From Isoetes taiwanensis (Eukaryota; Streptophyta; Lycopodiopsida; Isoetales; Isoetaceae), in contig JAJEKV010000053.1 in NCBI GenBank assembly GCA_021234155.1, positions 6,835,424 through 6,899,423 of the forward strand: 64,000 bases of DNA. The letters run 5' to 3'. The first letter of the stretch is position 1. Each line of letters begins with the position of its first letter. Position numbers and translations under genes: made by a program. Below are positions 45,507-57,699 of the stretch, piece after piece. The notes beneath the pieces were generated by a model. That model made no database searches and had not been told where the DNA came from. It worked only from the letters and a program-made list of their open reading frames with translations.

Positions 45507-47036
45507 ATGGCGCCCAGCAACTTCGAGAGATGGTACAATGCTGCAAGCCATATCCATCAGCTTCCTGTAGATCAAGCTTTTTCTGTGTTTGACCACTAGT
45601 TTGATCTTCATGCAACTTTGACTAGAACACCCTACTACACGGACATTATGTGCCAATATGACCAGCAGGTCCTGCCTTGGGAAGTTAGACTGCCTCCTAG
45701 GGGAGGGAATTGGGTTTCTCTTGAGACACTTACCCAAGCCTTAGGTCGAGAGTTGGCAGGATCCAAAGGCAAGAAGCAGCTATGGGATAGGACTAGGACC
45801 ATGCCCGATTACATGACCTGCAGACACAATAGGCATAGGTACCTTTCATCTCAGACAGCCCTTGCCCTTTTCATGCACTATTAGTCAATCAACAAAGTAG
45901 GGGAACCCTCTGTTCAGCCCTTAGACTTAGCGCCACTTGATACCCGTAGAGCCCAGGATCAAATCCTGAATATAGAATCCTCCGCCTATGAATACTATGG
46001 CACGACGTCAGGGGCACCATCTCTGCAGATCCATGAAGACTACGAGCAGCTAGGGGAGCGGAACCCAGAATGGGAGAGCAGGGAGGCAACAAGGATGCAG
46101 AGGTATGCGTTGAGGCACGACGACGACATGAGAACAGCTACCGACCCACCGGTCAGCATTACAGCTCTGTCACCGATAGTCATCGACGGGGAGGAGTACA
46201 TTTTTGCAAATGACATCCTCAACTTGTCCTATTGCCAGGAACAGGGTCTTCGAATCGACGAGCTCTTGGGCATGATAGCACACGGGAAGAGTGCAGACTT
46301 CATCGACTACTCATAACAGGAGATCCCAAGGGAGCTCGCGGAGAGACACTCTTACGCAGGGGAGACAATGTCGGATATAGCAGCCTATCAGCAGATAAGG
46401 GAGATCTATCGACAGCAGGAACCTATCATCTCAGAGGAGGAGTTCCAGCAGATACAGAGCACACTCTACAAACCAGGGAGGGGCCCAAGCTCAAGCCGAC
46501 CAGTTCGAGCCAGGAGCATGATGGAAGGGTCCATCAGCATCAACTTGGACAACGCAACCAGCATGTGGAGAGATCACGAAGACCTTATGGCAGTGGATGC
46601 TTACGGCGAAGCAGCTCAAAGGAAGAGCACCGGATCGCGAGGTACAGGGAAGGGCACGGCACTTCGCTACTATCTCCCAGCCCTCAGCCAGGGGCAAATG
46701 ATAGTCTTCCACAAGGAGTTCAGCCCAAGGGGGGAAGAATCCGTGGCACTTCTCATAGCACTCTCGGGCTTCGGGCATCATTCGAAGATATATGCCCATG
46801 CCGACCACATCATTCTTTTCAACAGGGCAGTCGCGCTCCATTGCCTCGACTTTGCAAGGGGACACCTTAGGGACGCAACACTTTCAGTGGTAGCAGCAAC
46901 AGCACCGGAACTTCCGGAACCGGAGATGGCCCGAGCACTTGAAGGAAGATCGACAAGGAACATCTTGCGCAACCTCGGCAAAGGCCTCCGATTCTGGGAT
47001 GTCAAGAACTTCTTCAGGCTTTCGGGAGGCCATTAA
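45507..47036 (+). pseudogene. ORF B of element 2 (three in-frame stops)
   Basis: One continuous frame from ATG 45507 (MAPSNFERWYNAASH) to TAA 47034-47036, broken by TAG 45597, TAG 45882 and TAA 46314 but by no frameshift. Shares with element 1 the N-terminal RWY motif, LPDYMVLTANR-like MPDYMTCRHNR, INGEEY-like IDGEEYIFANDI, and C-terminal LRYYLP, FSPRGEE and LIALSGFG. Function unknown. Retention of length and motifs between diverged elements argues that the protein was under selection before this copy decayed. Confidence 0.85.
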
Positions 47037-47262
47037 ATAGTTGTAAAATTTTCTTAAGTCTTGTGCTAAATGATTTCTTGTACCCCCCCATTATGCTAAG
47101 ATATATCTACCTTATCATGTAATCCTTATGTATTAATGACTATTAACTGTTTTACAAATGTAAAGCTTTGTATGATTTCTTATAACTAAACATAATTCAA
47201 TTACAAGTAAGATTGATCAACATCTAACCCAAATAAAATGTATTGATGATCAAACCTTGCAG
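47037..47262 (+). other. Spacer between ORF B and gag with conserved splice acceptor
   Basis: AT-rich spacer ending ACCTTGCAG at 47262. It ends in the same codon phase as the TGTATGCAG of element 1, directly before gag homology begins (AAR motif). Confidence 0.45.
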
Positions 47263-47825
47263 CAAGGAACTCAAGTGCAGGATCTCAAGACCAGCACCGA
47301 CCACGCAATTGGGTACCAAGGAACTTGTTTGGCAGAGAACAAGAAGATTTTGAGCAGGATATGTCACCAGAGGCAGTCAACGCAAGGTTGGTGCAGATGA
47401 GGAACCAGATGCAACATCTCATCAACTCGGCGACACCTCTCATGAATGCACAGGAAGATGGTCCTCCACCTCCACCCTGTCTTCCGGGTGGTGACGAAGT
47501 CCCTCAGCAGGAAGAGGAGGGCAACCAGGGGAACGTCAGGGATAGGAGAAGGAAGAGGAGAACCAGGAGTCCATCATCATCTAGCTCCAGCTCATCAGAC
47601 AGCTCTTCCAGTGAGGACAGCTCTAGCTCCGACAGTCAGTCTGGCACACCTAAAGCAAGGAAAAGAGCAAGAAAGACAGATGACTATCAGAAAAAGGTGG
47701 ATAGTGCTATGAGCAATGTATGGAAGACAAGGAAGCTGGGCCAGTTCTCAGGGAAGACAGATCAGGCATGGAGGCTGAAGCATGGCTTGATGAAATGGAA
47801 GAATTTGGCAACTCCTATGGTATGA
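47263..47825 (+). CDS. Gag N-terminal exon of element 2 (no ATG)
   Basis: Open from after a stop at 47247 with no ATG. It reads ARNSSAG, WVPRNLFG, a proline-rich patch, an RRRKRRTRSP basic stretch, a run of serines with acidic residues, then [16 protein letters not shown] and LGQFSGKTD, where Ty3/gypsy gag normally continues into the core. The core is in the -1 frame, as in element 1. The frame ends at 47825. Likely an exon spliced to an upstream start, and joined to the core by frameshift or by a sequence error. Confidence 0.6.
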
Positions 47826-49240
47826 AAGACAAGGACATAGGGAAAGTTGCTACAGCTAACCTTATTGGACCGGCAAGGATCTGGTGGAAGGGATATGCTA
47901 AGTCCAACAAGCTGAAGAGGAACAATTGCAGGTTTAAGACCTTCAGCAAGGCTTTCCGCAAGCACTATGTGCCAAGGTCTCATACTAGTAGACAGATCCA
48001 GCAGTTTTACAGGTTGAATCAGGGTAGCTTATCAGTGGCTAAGTATACCGAAGAATTCATGAGGCTCAGGCTGCATGTTCCTGGAGTCTCAGAAAGGCAA
48101 GCAGTGGATACCTACATTGAGGGGTTGAACAGCAATATCAAGAGGCTTGTTAGAGCAATCAACCCAAAGTCAGTTGCAGAGGCCGAAGATAAAGCTATAA
48201 GTTTGGAGGAGGCACCAGCAACTCCAGCAGAGAAACAGTCAACCTTCAGGGGTAAGAGTTCAGGGCAGTATCAGGGGCAATATCAGGGTAAGCAATCAGC
48301 AGCTACACCATCAGGGAGTCAGCAGCAAGGTAAGGGTCAGAACAAAGCTTTTGGGGACCGTAAGCCACAGAATGCATCAGGGGGCAGTGCTCTTAAGCGT
48401 CTCCTAGACAGTCTGCCGAAGGAGAAGAGACAGGAGTGCATTGAGAAAAAGTTATGCTTCAGGTGCTTCCAGCCAGGGCACCGAACACATGATTGTCCAT
48501 TCGTCATGCAGTCAGCTTTGGCAGAGCTTATGGATTGGGACTCCCCAACAGAAGCGGACGAGGACGACGACCAGCAGGAGGCCCAGGACTTCATAGATGG
48601 TGAGTGCCACATATGTGCAAACATTGAGACAGGTGATATTGAGAATCAGTCGACTGTCATCGCGGCTGATGGGATCATAGATAGTAATCCATATGTAGTC
48701 CTCATAGATACAGGTAGCTCTCATAATTTTGCATCTCCTAGGTTGGCTGCTCTAATGAAGAACAAGGTATTGAAGTCTAAGCCAAGGCCAGTGGCTATGG
48801 CAAATGGCGCCATCCGGCACACTAAGGGCAGGAGAATCATCTTTGACATAGACCTTAGTGGGGCTAAGTGGCCGATGGGAGCAGAAGTCATGGATATCGG
48901 AAGATATGATCTGATAGTGGGGATGGAATTTTTGAAGCCAGCCAAAGCCATGATTGATTGCGATCGGAATGAAGTCACCATGACGGCACCAGACGGCAGC
49001 AAATTGATAATGAAAGGTAAAAAGCTAGATTCTCCTTTGCAGTGTATTTCTTTGAAGCAGCTAAGGAAGAGCATAGAAAGGAATAAGGTGGACTACATCC
49101 TGAGGATGGAATCAGTTGAGCCAGGCAAGCAGGATGGAAGTGACCCAAAGGGAAATCAATTGCCCAAGCAGATAGCAAGGCTTATTTCAGAGTTCAAGGA
49201 TGTATTCCCGGATGAAATCCGCAAACCGCCAACCTTATAG
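47720..49240 (+). CDS. Gag core and aspartic protease, 506 aa
   Basis: Open frame with an ATG (47720) conserved in element 1. Retrotransposon gag domain: [46 protein letters not shown]. Gln-rich linker. CCHC zinc knuckle [14 protein letters not shown] (48455-48496), which would bind RNA. Aspartic protease with [10 protein letters not shown] (DTG at 48707-48715) and the second conserved block [10 protein letters not shown]. Ends [11 protein letters not shown] and stops at TAG 49238-49240. RT continues in the +1 frame at the overlapping AGG. Best preserved part of element 2. Confidence 0.92.
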   Translation: MEDKEAGPVLREDRSGMEAEAWLDEMEEFGNSYGMKDKDIGKVATANLIGPARIWWKGYAKSNKLKRNNCRFKTFSKAFRKHYVPRSHTSRQIQQFYRLNQGSLSVAKYTEEFMRLRLHVPGVSERQAVDTYIEGLNSNIKRLVRAINPKSVAEAEDKAISLEEAPATPAEKQSTFRGKSSGQYQGQYQGKQSAATPSGSQQQGKGQNKAFGDRKPQNASGGSALKRLLDSLPKEKRQECIEKKLCFRCFQPGHRTHDCPFVMQSALAELMDWDSPTEADEDDDQQEAQDFIDGECHICANIETGDIENQSTVIAADGIIDSNPYVVLIDTGSSHNFASPRLAALMKNKVLKSKPRPVAMANGAIRHTKGRRIIFDIDLSGAKWPMGAEVMDIGRYDLIVGMEFLKPAKAMIDCDRNEVTMTAPDGSKLIMKGKKLDSPLQCISLKQLRKSIERNKVDYILRMESVEPGKQDGSDPKGNQLPKQIARLISEFKDVFPDEIRKPPTL

Positions 49241-50333
49241 GGGTGTGGAATGTGAGATCACATTGGCTCAGGATCGAGAAGCCTACCAAGAAGCGCCATA
49301 TAGAATGAGCACCCCGGAATTGATTGAACTTAAGAAGCAGCTTCAGGAATTGCTCGAGCTTGGATTTATAAGAGCAAGTGTGTCTCCTTTCGGAGCACCT
49401 ATACTCTTTGTGAAGAAGAAAGATGGGAGCTTAAGAATGTGCATAGACTATCGCCAGCTCAATAAGCAGACGATAAATGCCAAGGGCAGATGACCTAATG
49501 GACCAGTTACAAGGAGCAAAGGTATTCTCTAAAATTGATTTGAGGTCAGGATACCATCAGATAAGAATAAAAGAAGAGGATATCCATAAGACCGCTTTCA
49601 GAACGCGGTATGGTCATTTTGAGTTCACAGTAATGCCCTTTGGATTATCGAACGCTCCAGCAACGTTTATGCGCCTCATGAACGACATCTTCAGAGACTT
49701 CTTGGATGAGTTTGTTATTGTCTTCTTCGACGACATTCTAATCTGACAAGTCCCTTGAGGAGCATTGTCGGCATCGGGAAAGTGTTGGAGAAGTTGAGGC
49801 GTCATCGGTTGTATGGGAAGCTCTCTAAGTGCCACTTTGCAACAGGCGAGTGGAGTATTTGGGGCATGTAGTAACATCCAGGGAATCTCCACAGATCCAT
49901 CTAAGATTGAGGCAATAGTTGGTGGCCAGCTCAAGGAATGTAAGTAAAGAAGCTTTCTCGGATTGGCGGGATATTACGAGAAAGTTCGTCAAGGACTTTG
50001 CTAAGTGGGCGTCCCCCTCGCCGGACCTCACTAAGGCCAAGAAGATTAAGGATTGGACTAGCCATTGGTTAGAGAAAGTCCAAGCGTCCTTGAGAAGCTT
50101 AAAGAGGCCTTAACAACAGCACGGTGCTTGTTCTCCGGATCAGTAAAAAGATAAGTTGGTAGCAGCGGATGTAAGCAAGATAGCAACAGGGGAAGTCTTG
50201 ATGCAAGAAGGAAGGGTAGTAAGCCTACGACTCGAAGAAGAAGATGAACGGCGCTTGAACAACGCTACCCAACCCATGATCAGGAGCTGCTAGCCATTGT
50301 CGGGGGCATTGAGGATATGGAGGCATTATTTCT
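49239..50333 (+). pseudogene. Reverse transcriptase and RNase H remains, element 2
   Basis: [38 protein letters not shown], then a short deletion near 49480 shifts the frame. The frame continues with [24 protein letters not shown] and the catalytic VIVFFDDIL (49729-49734). From 49745 the frame breaks several times and RNase H is only readable in pieces. Confidence 0.85.
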
Positions 50334-51359
50334 TTGGGAAGGAAGTTTCAGTTAGATCGCGATCACCGAGCCTTGGTATCTTTTCACCCACCACTCCTCA
50401 ACTTAAGGCAAAGGAGGTGGATGGAATTCCTTGAGGAGTATGATTTTGATATTATATATAAGCCTGGCAAGCTTAATATTGTAGCAAATGCCCTCTCCGG
50501 AGACCATTTCGAGACAAGGGCGCATTGTAATCACGATTTCCACTCTTTCGAAAGTGAATTTGGCAAGAAGATTGAGGAGTCCTTGCCAATGGATATGGAC
50601 TTCAAGGAAGTGTGGGAAAGCCTTTCCAAGGAAGCCAGAACAGATAAGGAGCGGGAGGCCTTCAAGCATTATAAGAAGGAAGGCAACCTGTTGTATCACA
50701 AGCATAAGTTGTGTGTGCTAGAATCATCGGGAGTAAGGAAGTTAATTCTTCATGACACACATAACAGCCCAATAGCGAGGGCATCTTGGCTTCATGAAGA
50801 CCTATTTCAAGATTCAAGTAGCTACCGGCCAGGAATGAAGAGGCGAGATAGCTGCATATATTGGGATTGCCGGTTATGTCGTGAGACCAAGGCGAGAACA
50901 ACCAGTTCAGTGCTTTAGAGCCATTGGGGGTGCCAAATCACGAAGTGGGAGGTCATAAGCATGGATTTCATCACGAGGTTTCCCTAGAACTCTTGAGGCA
51001 AGGATGCATTGATGGTTGTCGTAGATAAGTTATCTAAGATGGCACATTTTGTGCCTTGCAAGACTCTTCGACACCGCATTAGATCTTTGCCAAGTTATTT
51101 GTAAGGGAGATTTTTAGACTCCATGGCATGCCTCGGGAGATAATATCTGATAGAGATTCTAAGTTTATGAGTGCCTTTTGGCGGGATCTCTTTAGCACCA
51201 TTTGACGAAGCTCTCCATGAGCCGCGGCATATCATCCCCAAGCAGATGGCGGCGGGAGAGAAGCGAATCGGATCATTGAAGACATGCTTGAAGTTATGTG
51301 TGGAACAAGCGGGCCAAGTGGGATGAGTATATCCACTTGGTGGAATTAAGCCTACAATA
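50334..51359 (+). pseudogene. RNase H end and integrase core, element 2 (degenerate)
   Basis: FLEEYDFDIIYKPGKLNIVA (end of RNase H), then the integrase N-terminal region LILHDTHNSP with the histidine-cysteine pattern damaged after 50790. The catalytic core, 50930-51300, is recognisable only by comparison with element 1 (SMDFIT, DKLSKMAHFVPC, SDRDSKF-like) across frameshifts. Confidence 0.8.
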
Positions 51360-52047
51360 GTGCGGGGAGTCATCTCGGATGTCTCCTTTCATGGTAAATT
51401 ACGGGTACGGTGCTTAACGGGGATACGGCACAATCCTGTGTCTAAGGTAGAAGTATCCCAGCAGATGTTAGGGGATATGCAGCAGCTAGTGGAGGAAGTA
51501 AGGGGTTACTTATTGGCGGCAAGAAGTCGGCAGAAGAGTGTAGCCGACAAGCACAGGACCGTAAGAGAGTTCAAGGTAGGCGATAGCGTTTGGTTGAAGA
51601 TCAAGTTGAAGCAAGCCAAGCCGCTGGATTGGGAGTTGCAAGAAGCTTGCCCCTAGGTGGGCTGGTCCGTTCAAGATTTTGGAGAGAGTGGGCTCTCAAG
51701 CCTACAAGTTGGATCTTCCGGCCCATCTCAAGGTCCACAAGGTCTTCCACGTAAGTTTATTAAAGAGGCACAATCCTAACCCTGAGGAGGTTTTGGATAC
51801 TCCAACTTTGTTGGAAATGACGGAGGAGCAAGTAGAAATAGTGCCTGAGTTACTTCTTGATAAGTCATTCAAGAAGACTAGGAGGTCTCAATTCCTCCAA
51901 TATTTGGTTAAGTGGAAGCACTTACCCGTGGAAGATGCGACATGGGTATTGAAGCAAGATTTGGAGAAGCAATACCCAGAGTTTATGAAGGAGTTTGATG
52001 GGCGAGTCGTCTCCGACTTGGTCGACCCCGACTTGCCAGGTGGTTAG
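51360..52047 (+). pseudogene. Integrase C-terminus and chromodomain, element 2
   Basis: Reads QQMLGDMQQLVEEVRGYLLA and VADKHRTVREF, then a frameshift near 51650, then the GPY/F-like module (WAGPFKI) and SQAYKLDLPAHLKVHKVFH. The chromodomain FLQYLVKWKHLPVEDATW lies at about 51826-51970. As in element 1 the cage seems to keep one aromatic residue. Stop at 52047. Confidence 0.88.
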
Positions 52048-52802
52048 CTAGTATGTTGTTAGTTAGCCTTAAGCCTGGCGCATGCATTCTAGTTAGTAGG
52101 GTGCATGTTAGGGTCATGTGAGTGAGGATGAGGCATGGTGGGCGATGATGGGACATCGATCGGATGATCTCTATGCCACGATGCGGGGTACGCACACCTG
52201 GCCGTAGGAGGGTCATGGTGAAGGTTAAAGTGATCATGCGCGATGATGGGATCGTGAGACGTTCCCTAGCTGAAACCCTCGGGGCATGATGCACTGGGGT
52301 GTACTCGATCCGGGAGATCGTGTACAAGGTAGCACTCGATCATGGGCGATGATGGGAGCATCTTAAATGATCCCTAAGCTCAAATCCGAAAGGGCCATGA
52401 TCTTGGGCAAGGTAGTAGGACAACCTTGAGCCAGTAGTTCGGCTCATGGAGGTAAGGGGGGTGGTCCCCTAAAAACCACAAATTATTAACTAAACTAACG
52501 TAATGTGCTCCTTTTGCAGGAAAGTAGAAGGGGGACTTCAACGAGGAGCGCGTTACGAGAAGATAGGGGGAGCCATAATTTAGATTATGAACCCTAATAA
52601 CTCTTATAATAGTATTTTGAATTATTATAAGTAATAATGCTATTAAGGCTATAATTTTGTATAAGTACAAATATAGCCTAAATTTTGATTTTAACTAATA
52701 AAACTGGATTGCTAAAGTAAACTAAAGGTTATGACATGTTGTTGTTTTGCAGGCATAAGGTAGGGTCGTCACCTTAGCGCAATGCTGAGGACAGCATTGT
52801 CC
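52048..52802. other. 3' untranslated region of element 2
   Basis: About 755 bp without supported gene. Contains repeats of ATCGTG and GATGATGGGA-like words (52143, 52235, 52346). Confidence 0.6.
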
Positions 52803-52816
52803 TAAGGGGGGGAGAA
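52803..52816 (+). other. Polypurine tract of element 2
   Basis: AAGGGGGGGAGAA-type purine run directly before the 3' LTR. Confidence 0.85.
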
Positions 52817-54462
52817 TGTGACGGTCCAGGGGAATATACGCCATAAATACGTATATTCCTGGATCCGTCACCATACAAGTCTATCTTCATAGCCTTGTAT
52901 ACCATAGATTGTGGGACTAGGGGGGCATGGCCAAGTTATTCTCATAACTTAGCCAACCATAGGTTAGACCATTATCCACGTGGCCTTAACCTATTGGGGG
53001 CACCTGCCACACAGGACTCACCCGATTGGTGCCACGTGGCATCCTAGGCGGACCTAACTTATATAGGCTGAAACCCTAACCCTAGGCCTCTTTCCAGCCC
53101 TAGCACCCAGAGACTCACCTACTCGTTCGAAACCCCGTTTCGAACATCGTTTGTTGTGGCATAGGCTGGTGCAGCAGCCCCAGCAGGGTAGACTCGTTCT
53201 TGGAGTAGGAGCAGCATCTCGTGAGTCGAAGACCATGGAGGCACACGGATCTGGAGGGAGAGCTTCAGGAGCAGGTATGTAGGATAGTAGTTGTGATAGC
53301 TTATCTGGAATTAGCACTCCAGATATGCTAGTATCTTGTATCTAGAGTAGAGCCATCCTAGAACCCGTATTCAACATCTTGAACCCTAATCAATGAACCC
53401 TAACCATTAGTTAGTTGTATGATTAGGTTAAGATGTTCTTCTTATGATTATTCTCATGATGTGATGATTATGTGATGTTGGTTGATCATGTTGCTCCTCT
53501 TGTATTGGGAAGGGGGGTAGAGACCTAGGGCCATATGTAGTATGCTCCTAGAGTAGATCCCTTAGTTCCTATTAGTTGCGGCCTGTGCATAGGAGCCCAC
53601 CAGGCTATCGAGGCTATGATACGACTCAGCACCATATAACGGGGCTAGAGGGAAAGTGGAGGGAGGATCCCTGCCGAGTGGGGGCTTCGGGGGATCCCAT
53701 AGTGGGCTAGGCTTATGGTCGGTCACTTCGTGCGGGCCGAGCATGGGTCTGACACCTCCTGGGGCAATGGTGTCGCCCTGCCTCTCGAGAGCTGCAAGTG
53801 TTGGCTTGGCTCTCGTTTTGGGGGGTTAAGTCGGGTACGAATCGTGTGTCGCCACGATTCTCTAGCCGCCCACGGAACCTCTAGACCCTGGGAAGGGGAG
53901 ATGCAACCCTTCCTGCCTCGTCGGACCAGGGAGATGCAACCTGGAGTAGTCCCGATGGGTGATGCCATGGGATTGCGTATCCGGAAGGCTAGAGTCCTGT
54001 CAGAGCCTGATTTAGCCCATCTGCAAAGTATGCACAGGAGGGGCGGATGGAGTGGTCAACCCTAGCCATTGTTCTATGCCAGCCCTCGCCATTGCCATGA
54101 CTCGGTCTGCTCTATCTTGTGGCCTAGCCGGTCAGTCATCCTCCTTACGAGTCTGAGCCGGGGTAGGAGCTCTCATGTTTTACGGTTTGTGCTTATCATC
54201 TTTGTATTGGTATATGTGTGATGCGCTACCCTTCGAGGTAGTATTTGTATATGTTTGATGCTAGTTCTGACGTGTTATCGCTTCTGCTGTTATAGGAGCC
54301 CATAGGGGAAGGGCGCGCAAGACACCTTCGTGTTCCCTCCCCGCACTAAGGGTCACCTCAGAGTGCGGGGTAGACGAAGGGCCCGTGCGGTTGTTGAGCC
54401 GGATGGGGGATTTCCTGCCTAGTGTACGGCTGGGTGCCGTATGTTTAGCAAGGAGCGTCACA
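52817..54462 (+). repeat. 3' LTR of element 2
   Basis: Starts TGTGACGG and ends CGTCACA, followed by the CCCAC target duplication. Carries the same TATA box (53060-53065) and telobox-like motif. Differences from the 5' LTR are few, mostly C/T transitions and short indels. Confidence 0.95.
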
Positions 54463-54467
54463 CCCAC

Positions 54468-54700
54468 TTAGTTAAAAGTTGCCACAACACTATTCCAAAA
54501 CTGAAGATATCTGGCTTGTTATCACATGGCTTGTGCTCAATGACCTGAAAGTAAAATCCACGCATGTTGTAGCAGTATTGAATATGCAGGAAAGAAAATA
54601 AGTGAAGAACACGCCTGGAGCCATCCAACAATATATCCCAATTTTTGCAGTCATTATTCCAGTCATTATTCCACTCTGATCCTAGACACAAATGATATCT
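54468..54700 (-). pseudogene. STY-type protein kinase gene fragment (two exons), interrupted by element 2
   Basis: Minus strand. One exon-like segment (about 54620-54690) reads MTAKIGIYCWMAP, the activation-loop end with its APE motif partly lost. A second (54468-54544) opens after a TTTCAG acceptor and reads VIEHKPCDNKPDIFSFGIVL (kinase subdomain IX), followed by WQLLT. This best fits plant ACT-domain/STY kinases. Element 2 sits at the end of this exon: its target duplication, GTGGG on this strand, contains the splice donor. A 12-bp tandem duplication lies in the upstream exon. Further exons were not found in 40-41.4 kb, so the gene was probably already a fragment. Confidence 0.65.
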
Positions 54701-56329
54701 ACCTGTAATGCAACAGTGAATGTCGCTGCCAAACAACCAAAAAAAAAAATCTACTATATCAGATGGGAATAATCAAACTTGGTTCTCTGGACTAAAACTT
54801 ATACCTGCTCCTTGGATACAAAGATTTCTTTCTAACCTAAGTATGTAGATTTGTCAAATTAGTGCATGGAAATAGATGGATAATTATGAAAGGATGAAAC
54901 ATGAATTAGCTAAGGCAATACAATAATATAAAAATGATTCACGAAAATGCAAGACTATAAATTTTACCTGGTTTATGTTGCTTTGAGTTTATTTGTTTGT
55001 CTTGCTTTGGCTTTAATGTTATCTTCTCAACGAAGTGAAAACCGTCATGTATACCAAATGTGTGCAAGAAATTCCTATACTCAAAACTTCGACTCCTATA
55101 CACATGGAGCAGCAATCTTAATAGCCAACGTGATGCAAACTTCCTGTTATAACACATGGAGAAACAACCTTAATAGCCAACAATGCAAATTCTGCATCTT
55201 TCACACGATTTAACCGTGCACACAGTCTGAAGGCAAAATAAAGCAGTCATCTTGTTGTCATCATTAATATCATTAGATGAACTCAATTGCTCCAATCTTG
55301 TGTAGTAAACGCTGTCCACTTAAGCTAGTTAAACAAAATGATTGCATTCACCTCAAAAACCTTATAATTTATTTTCAAAAGTTCCCTTCCATTTATTGCC
55401 TCATGGCTTATCCACAATAGCATGTAAGAGAACAAACATATACCTTCTATCTCAATCAGCTTAGTATCACATTTTAAAGATGTTCAGTTGTTGTACAGTT
55501 GTTGTACGTGCTTCAATAGTTGCAGCCAAAGCCAAGGGACACGAATCTTCAACGAAAAAGTTAGCCTGATCCAAATAAGACCTCGTGTAAATCAACAATC
55601 CAGCTCTTCAAGAATGAAGGTCTTGAAGTAAGTTATCCCACATAAAACAAATTAAGGCTCCAGAATTACTCATAAATGGTTTATGCTGATTGCAGTCTAC
55701 ATTCTTGTAAGCAAGCAAGCTTAGTATATGTCGTTTCCTATAAAGCTCAAAGAAGCTTACAGTAACTATCAATCGATGCATATTCATGTCTATCAATTCC
55801 GACTGAATCTTGATTTTCTTTACCCACTGCCCTTTTCTTTTGTGTTCGATACTCTATTTCAAATGCTATGAAATACCTCTAAACCCATCGTTGGCCTTAA
55901 ATAACCATCATTTATGCATAGTAAATGTAAGAGGCAAACGTTCTAGATAAGTAAGCTCACCGCCAATAATAGGCCGAGTTCCACGTCTCTGTCTCTGGAA
56001 AACAGTTTAGCTTCCTCTGTCTTCAACCTCACACTCTTGAAGGTCTAACTCTGTCAGGTTTTTGCAATGAATCAAATCAACTTTGTATAAGATAATATTG
56101 GACGCTTTGAATCAAAGCAAAAGATCTCCATCTAGATGAACAGGACTGGGTAAGCATGCCGACAATTGATACCTTTTGCATAAGCAAAGTATTCATTTCA
56201 TATTCTAAAGCTGATCTGCTAGTAGGATAATATTTCTCTCCAGCTTTTAATTTTGCCAGGAAAGAATAAAGAAACAGCATAAAACTGCAATGCAAGCAAG
56301 GAAAGAAAAATGCCCAAATGAAACCATAC
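54701..56329. other. Intergenic or intronic, nothing recognised
   Basis: AT-rich. Short repeats (AGCAATCTTAATAGCCAAC and AACAACCTTAATAGCCAAC, about 58 bp apart at 55110 and 55168). No supported exon. Confidence 0.3.
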
Positions 56330-56523
56330 CTGCATTGGCTAGCTATGGCAGCAATACCATCAGTGCTAAAACCATCGCAGCTGATAAGAACCAGGACTTT
56401 AAAATTTTGAAAGGAGCGAGCCAAGGTAGCAAGGCTTTCATCAGAAACGGTCATCCTTTTAAGCCTGAGTTCTTTTAGCCAGGGAATATTAGAAGAGGAA
56501 CTTCTTATTTGCTTCTCCATCAT
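56327..56523 (-). pseudogene. TIR1/AFB-type auxin receptor gene fragment
   Basis: Minus strand reads [20 protein letters not shown], then [18 protein letters not shown], then [13 protein letters not shown] before a GTATGG donor. This is the start of the leucine-rich repeat region of TIR1/AFB F-box auxin receptors, and a splice donor at that point fits the family. The F-box and the remaining repeats are absent nearby, so only one exon piece is present. Confidence 0.7.
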
Positions 56524-56829
56524 AGACCATTATAAAGCTTCGCAGAATCCATTACTGGGGAGAACGGGAAGTAATCCAAAGTGTCTGGAACCTCCTGCCA
56601 TAGCCGTTGCTTTAGAGAACTATTGGATGAAGGAATTAACCCACGCCAACAATTTCGATTGTCTTTGCAATTACTCCAGCAACCATGACATATTAAGGTG
56701 ATAAATCCGATCACGGTCTTCTTCCCATATCCTATTTCGAGTAAATTCTCCTGATGCATCAAACTCTTTAGTTGCGCAGTCCTGCCACTGTACTCTCTGC
56801 TAACATATAGGCGATAGAAGATCAGTGTA

Positions 56830-57165
56830 AGCAAAGCAATGAAAAAAGCAAAATGATAAGGATTCTTGCCAACCTGAGAAGGGAGAATGACCTTGTCGCT
56901 GATTCAATTCGCTGAATTCAAACTCTGCCATAGCCGTCGCTTGCTTCAACTGCTGGTAGATTTTTTGAACCCTAGGCCATGGTTCAAAAGAAACGGAGGA
57001 ATGGAAGGGCGTTTGCGTCCCGCAGGGGGAGAAGGGAACGCCGCATGCGTCTGCACATGCGGCGTTCCGGCACACATATCAACACCTTCCCATTTTAATA
57101 AAGAAGATGGTGTTGATTTTGTACATGCAAAACATAATTATAGGGGCTCTCGCTGCCCTATGTCA
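56830..57165. other. Spacer with a perfect 13-bp stem hairpin
   Basis: GGAACGCCGCATG and CATGCGGCGTTCC flank an 8-nt loop at 57035-57068. The surrounding sequence (CGCAGGGGGAGAAGGGAACG) is GC-rich against an AT-rich background. No CTRR end follows within 20 bp. Confidence 0.55.
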
Positions 57166-57290
57166 CCCCCCGTATGAATATGCACCCAAACCAAAGGGGG
57201 TTTTAGGGGGATTTTAATTTAAACATGTTGAATGTAATGGTTTGCGTTAATTAATGTTAATAGTAGTTATGTTGGTTGTTACATTCAAAA
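57166..57290. repeat. Inverted dispersed repeat, copy 2
   Basis: Reverse complement of 35298-35421. Confidence 0.65.
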
Positions 57291-57699
57291 AAAAATTTGG
57301 GCCCTTCGGGCCCCAAAAGAAGCAAACATAGATAAACTCTGAGGTAAACAAGAAAATAAAAATACAAAATGAATGATGTGTTATTGCAAACCATATATTT
57401 TAAATTGTCACATGTGTTAGACAATAGTGATGAAAGCTTCGACATCATAATTTGCCTCACCCTAGTATATTGCATTCCAAACTGATGATAATAATAAAGA
57501 TCATTTGCAGCCCTTGCTTGTGCACTTGTATACTCTTCAAAAGAATAATTTTCATAAACTCTTCCAACATCTCCAACTGCCTCATTTTCATCTACATCGC
57601 CAAACTTGAGAGAGGAATCAGCCCTTGAATCCAAATATGTTTAACCATGGCGCTTTGCAATGCAACAAGGAGCACATCTACCGTAAATTCTGTGACCCT

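Larger units (their letters stand above)
41422..54462 (+). mobile_element. Element 2: Ty3/gypsy chromovirus carrying histone H3-like and ORF B genes
   Basis: 13,041 bp between exact 5-bp target duplications CCCAC (41417-41421 and 54463-54467). LTRs of 1638 and 1646 bp start TGTGAC and end CGTCACA. Same order as element 1: primer site, H3-like gene, hairpin pair, ORF B, gag, protease, RT, RNase H, integrase, chromodomain. Nucleotide sequence and LTRs are clearly diverged from element 1, so this is a second family or subfamily sharing the extra genes. Gag-protease is open; RT onward is frameshifted; the H3-like gene and ORF B carry one and three stops. Confidence 0.96.

Noticed and set aside
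45507-47036. Alternative genetic code or stop read-through to explain the in-frame stops of ORF B
   Set aside because: Stops include both TAG and TAA at positions where element 1 has sense codons; ordinary mutation explains them.
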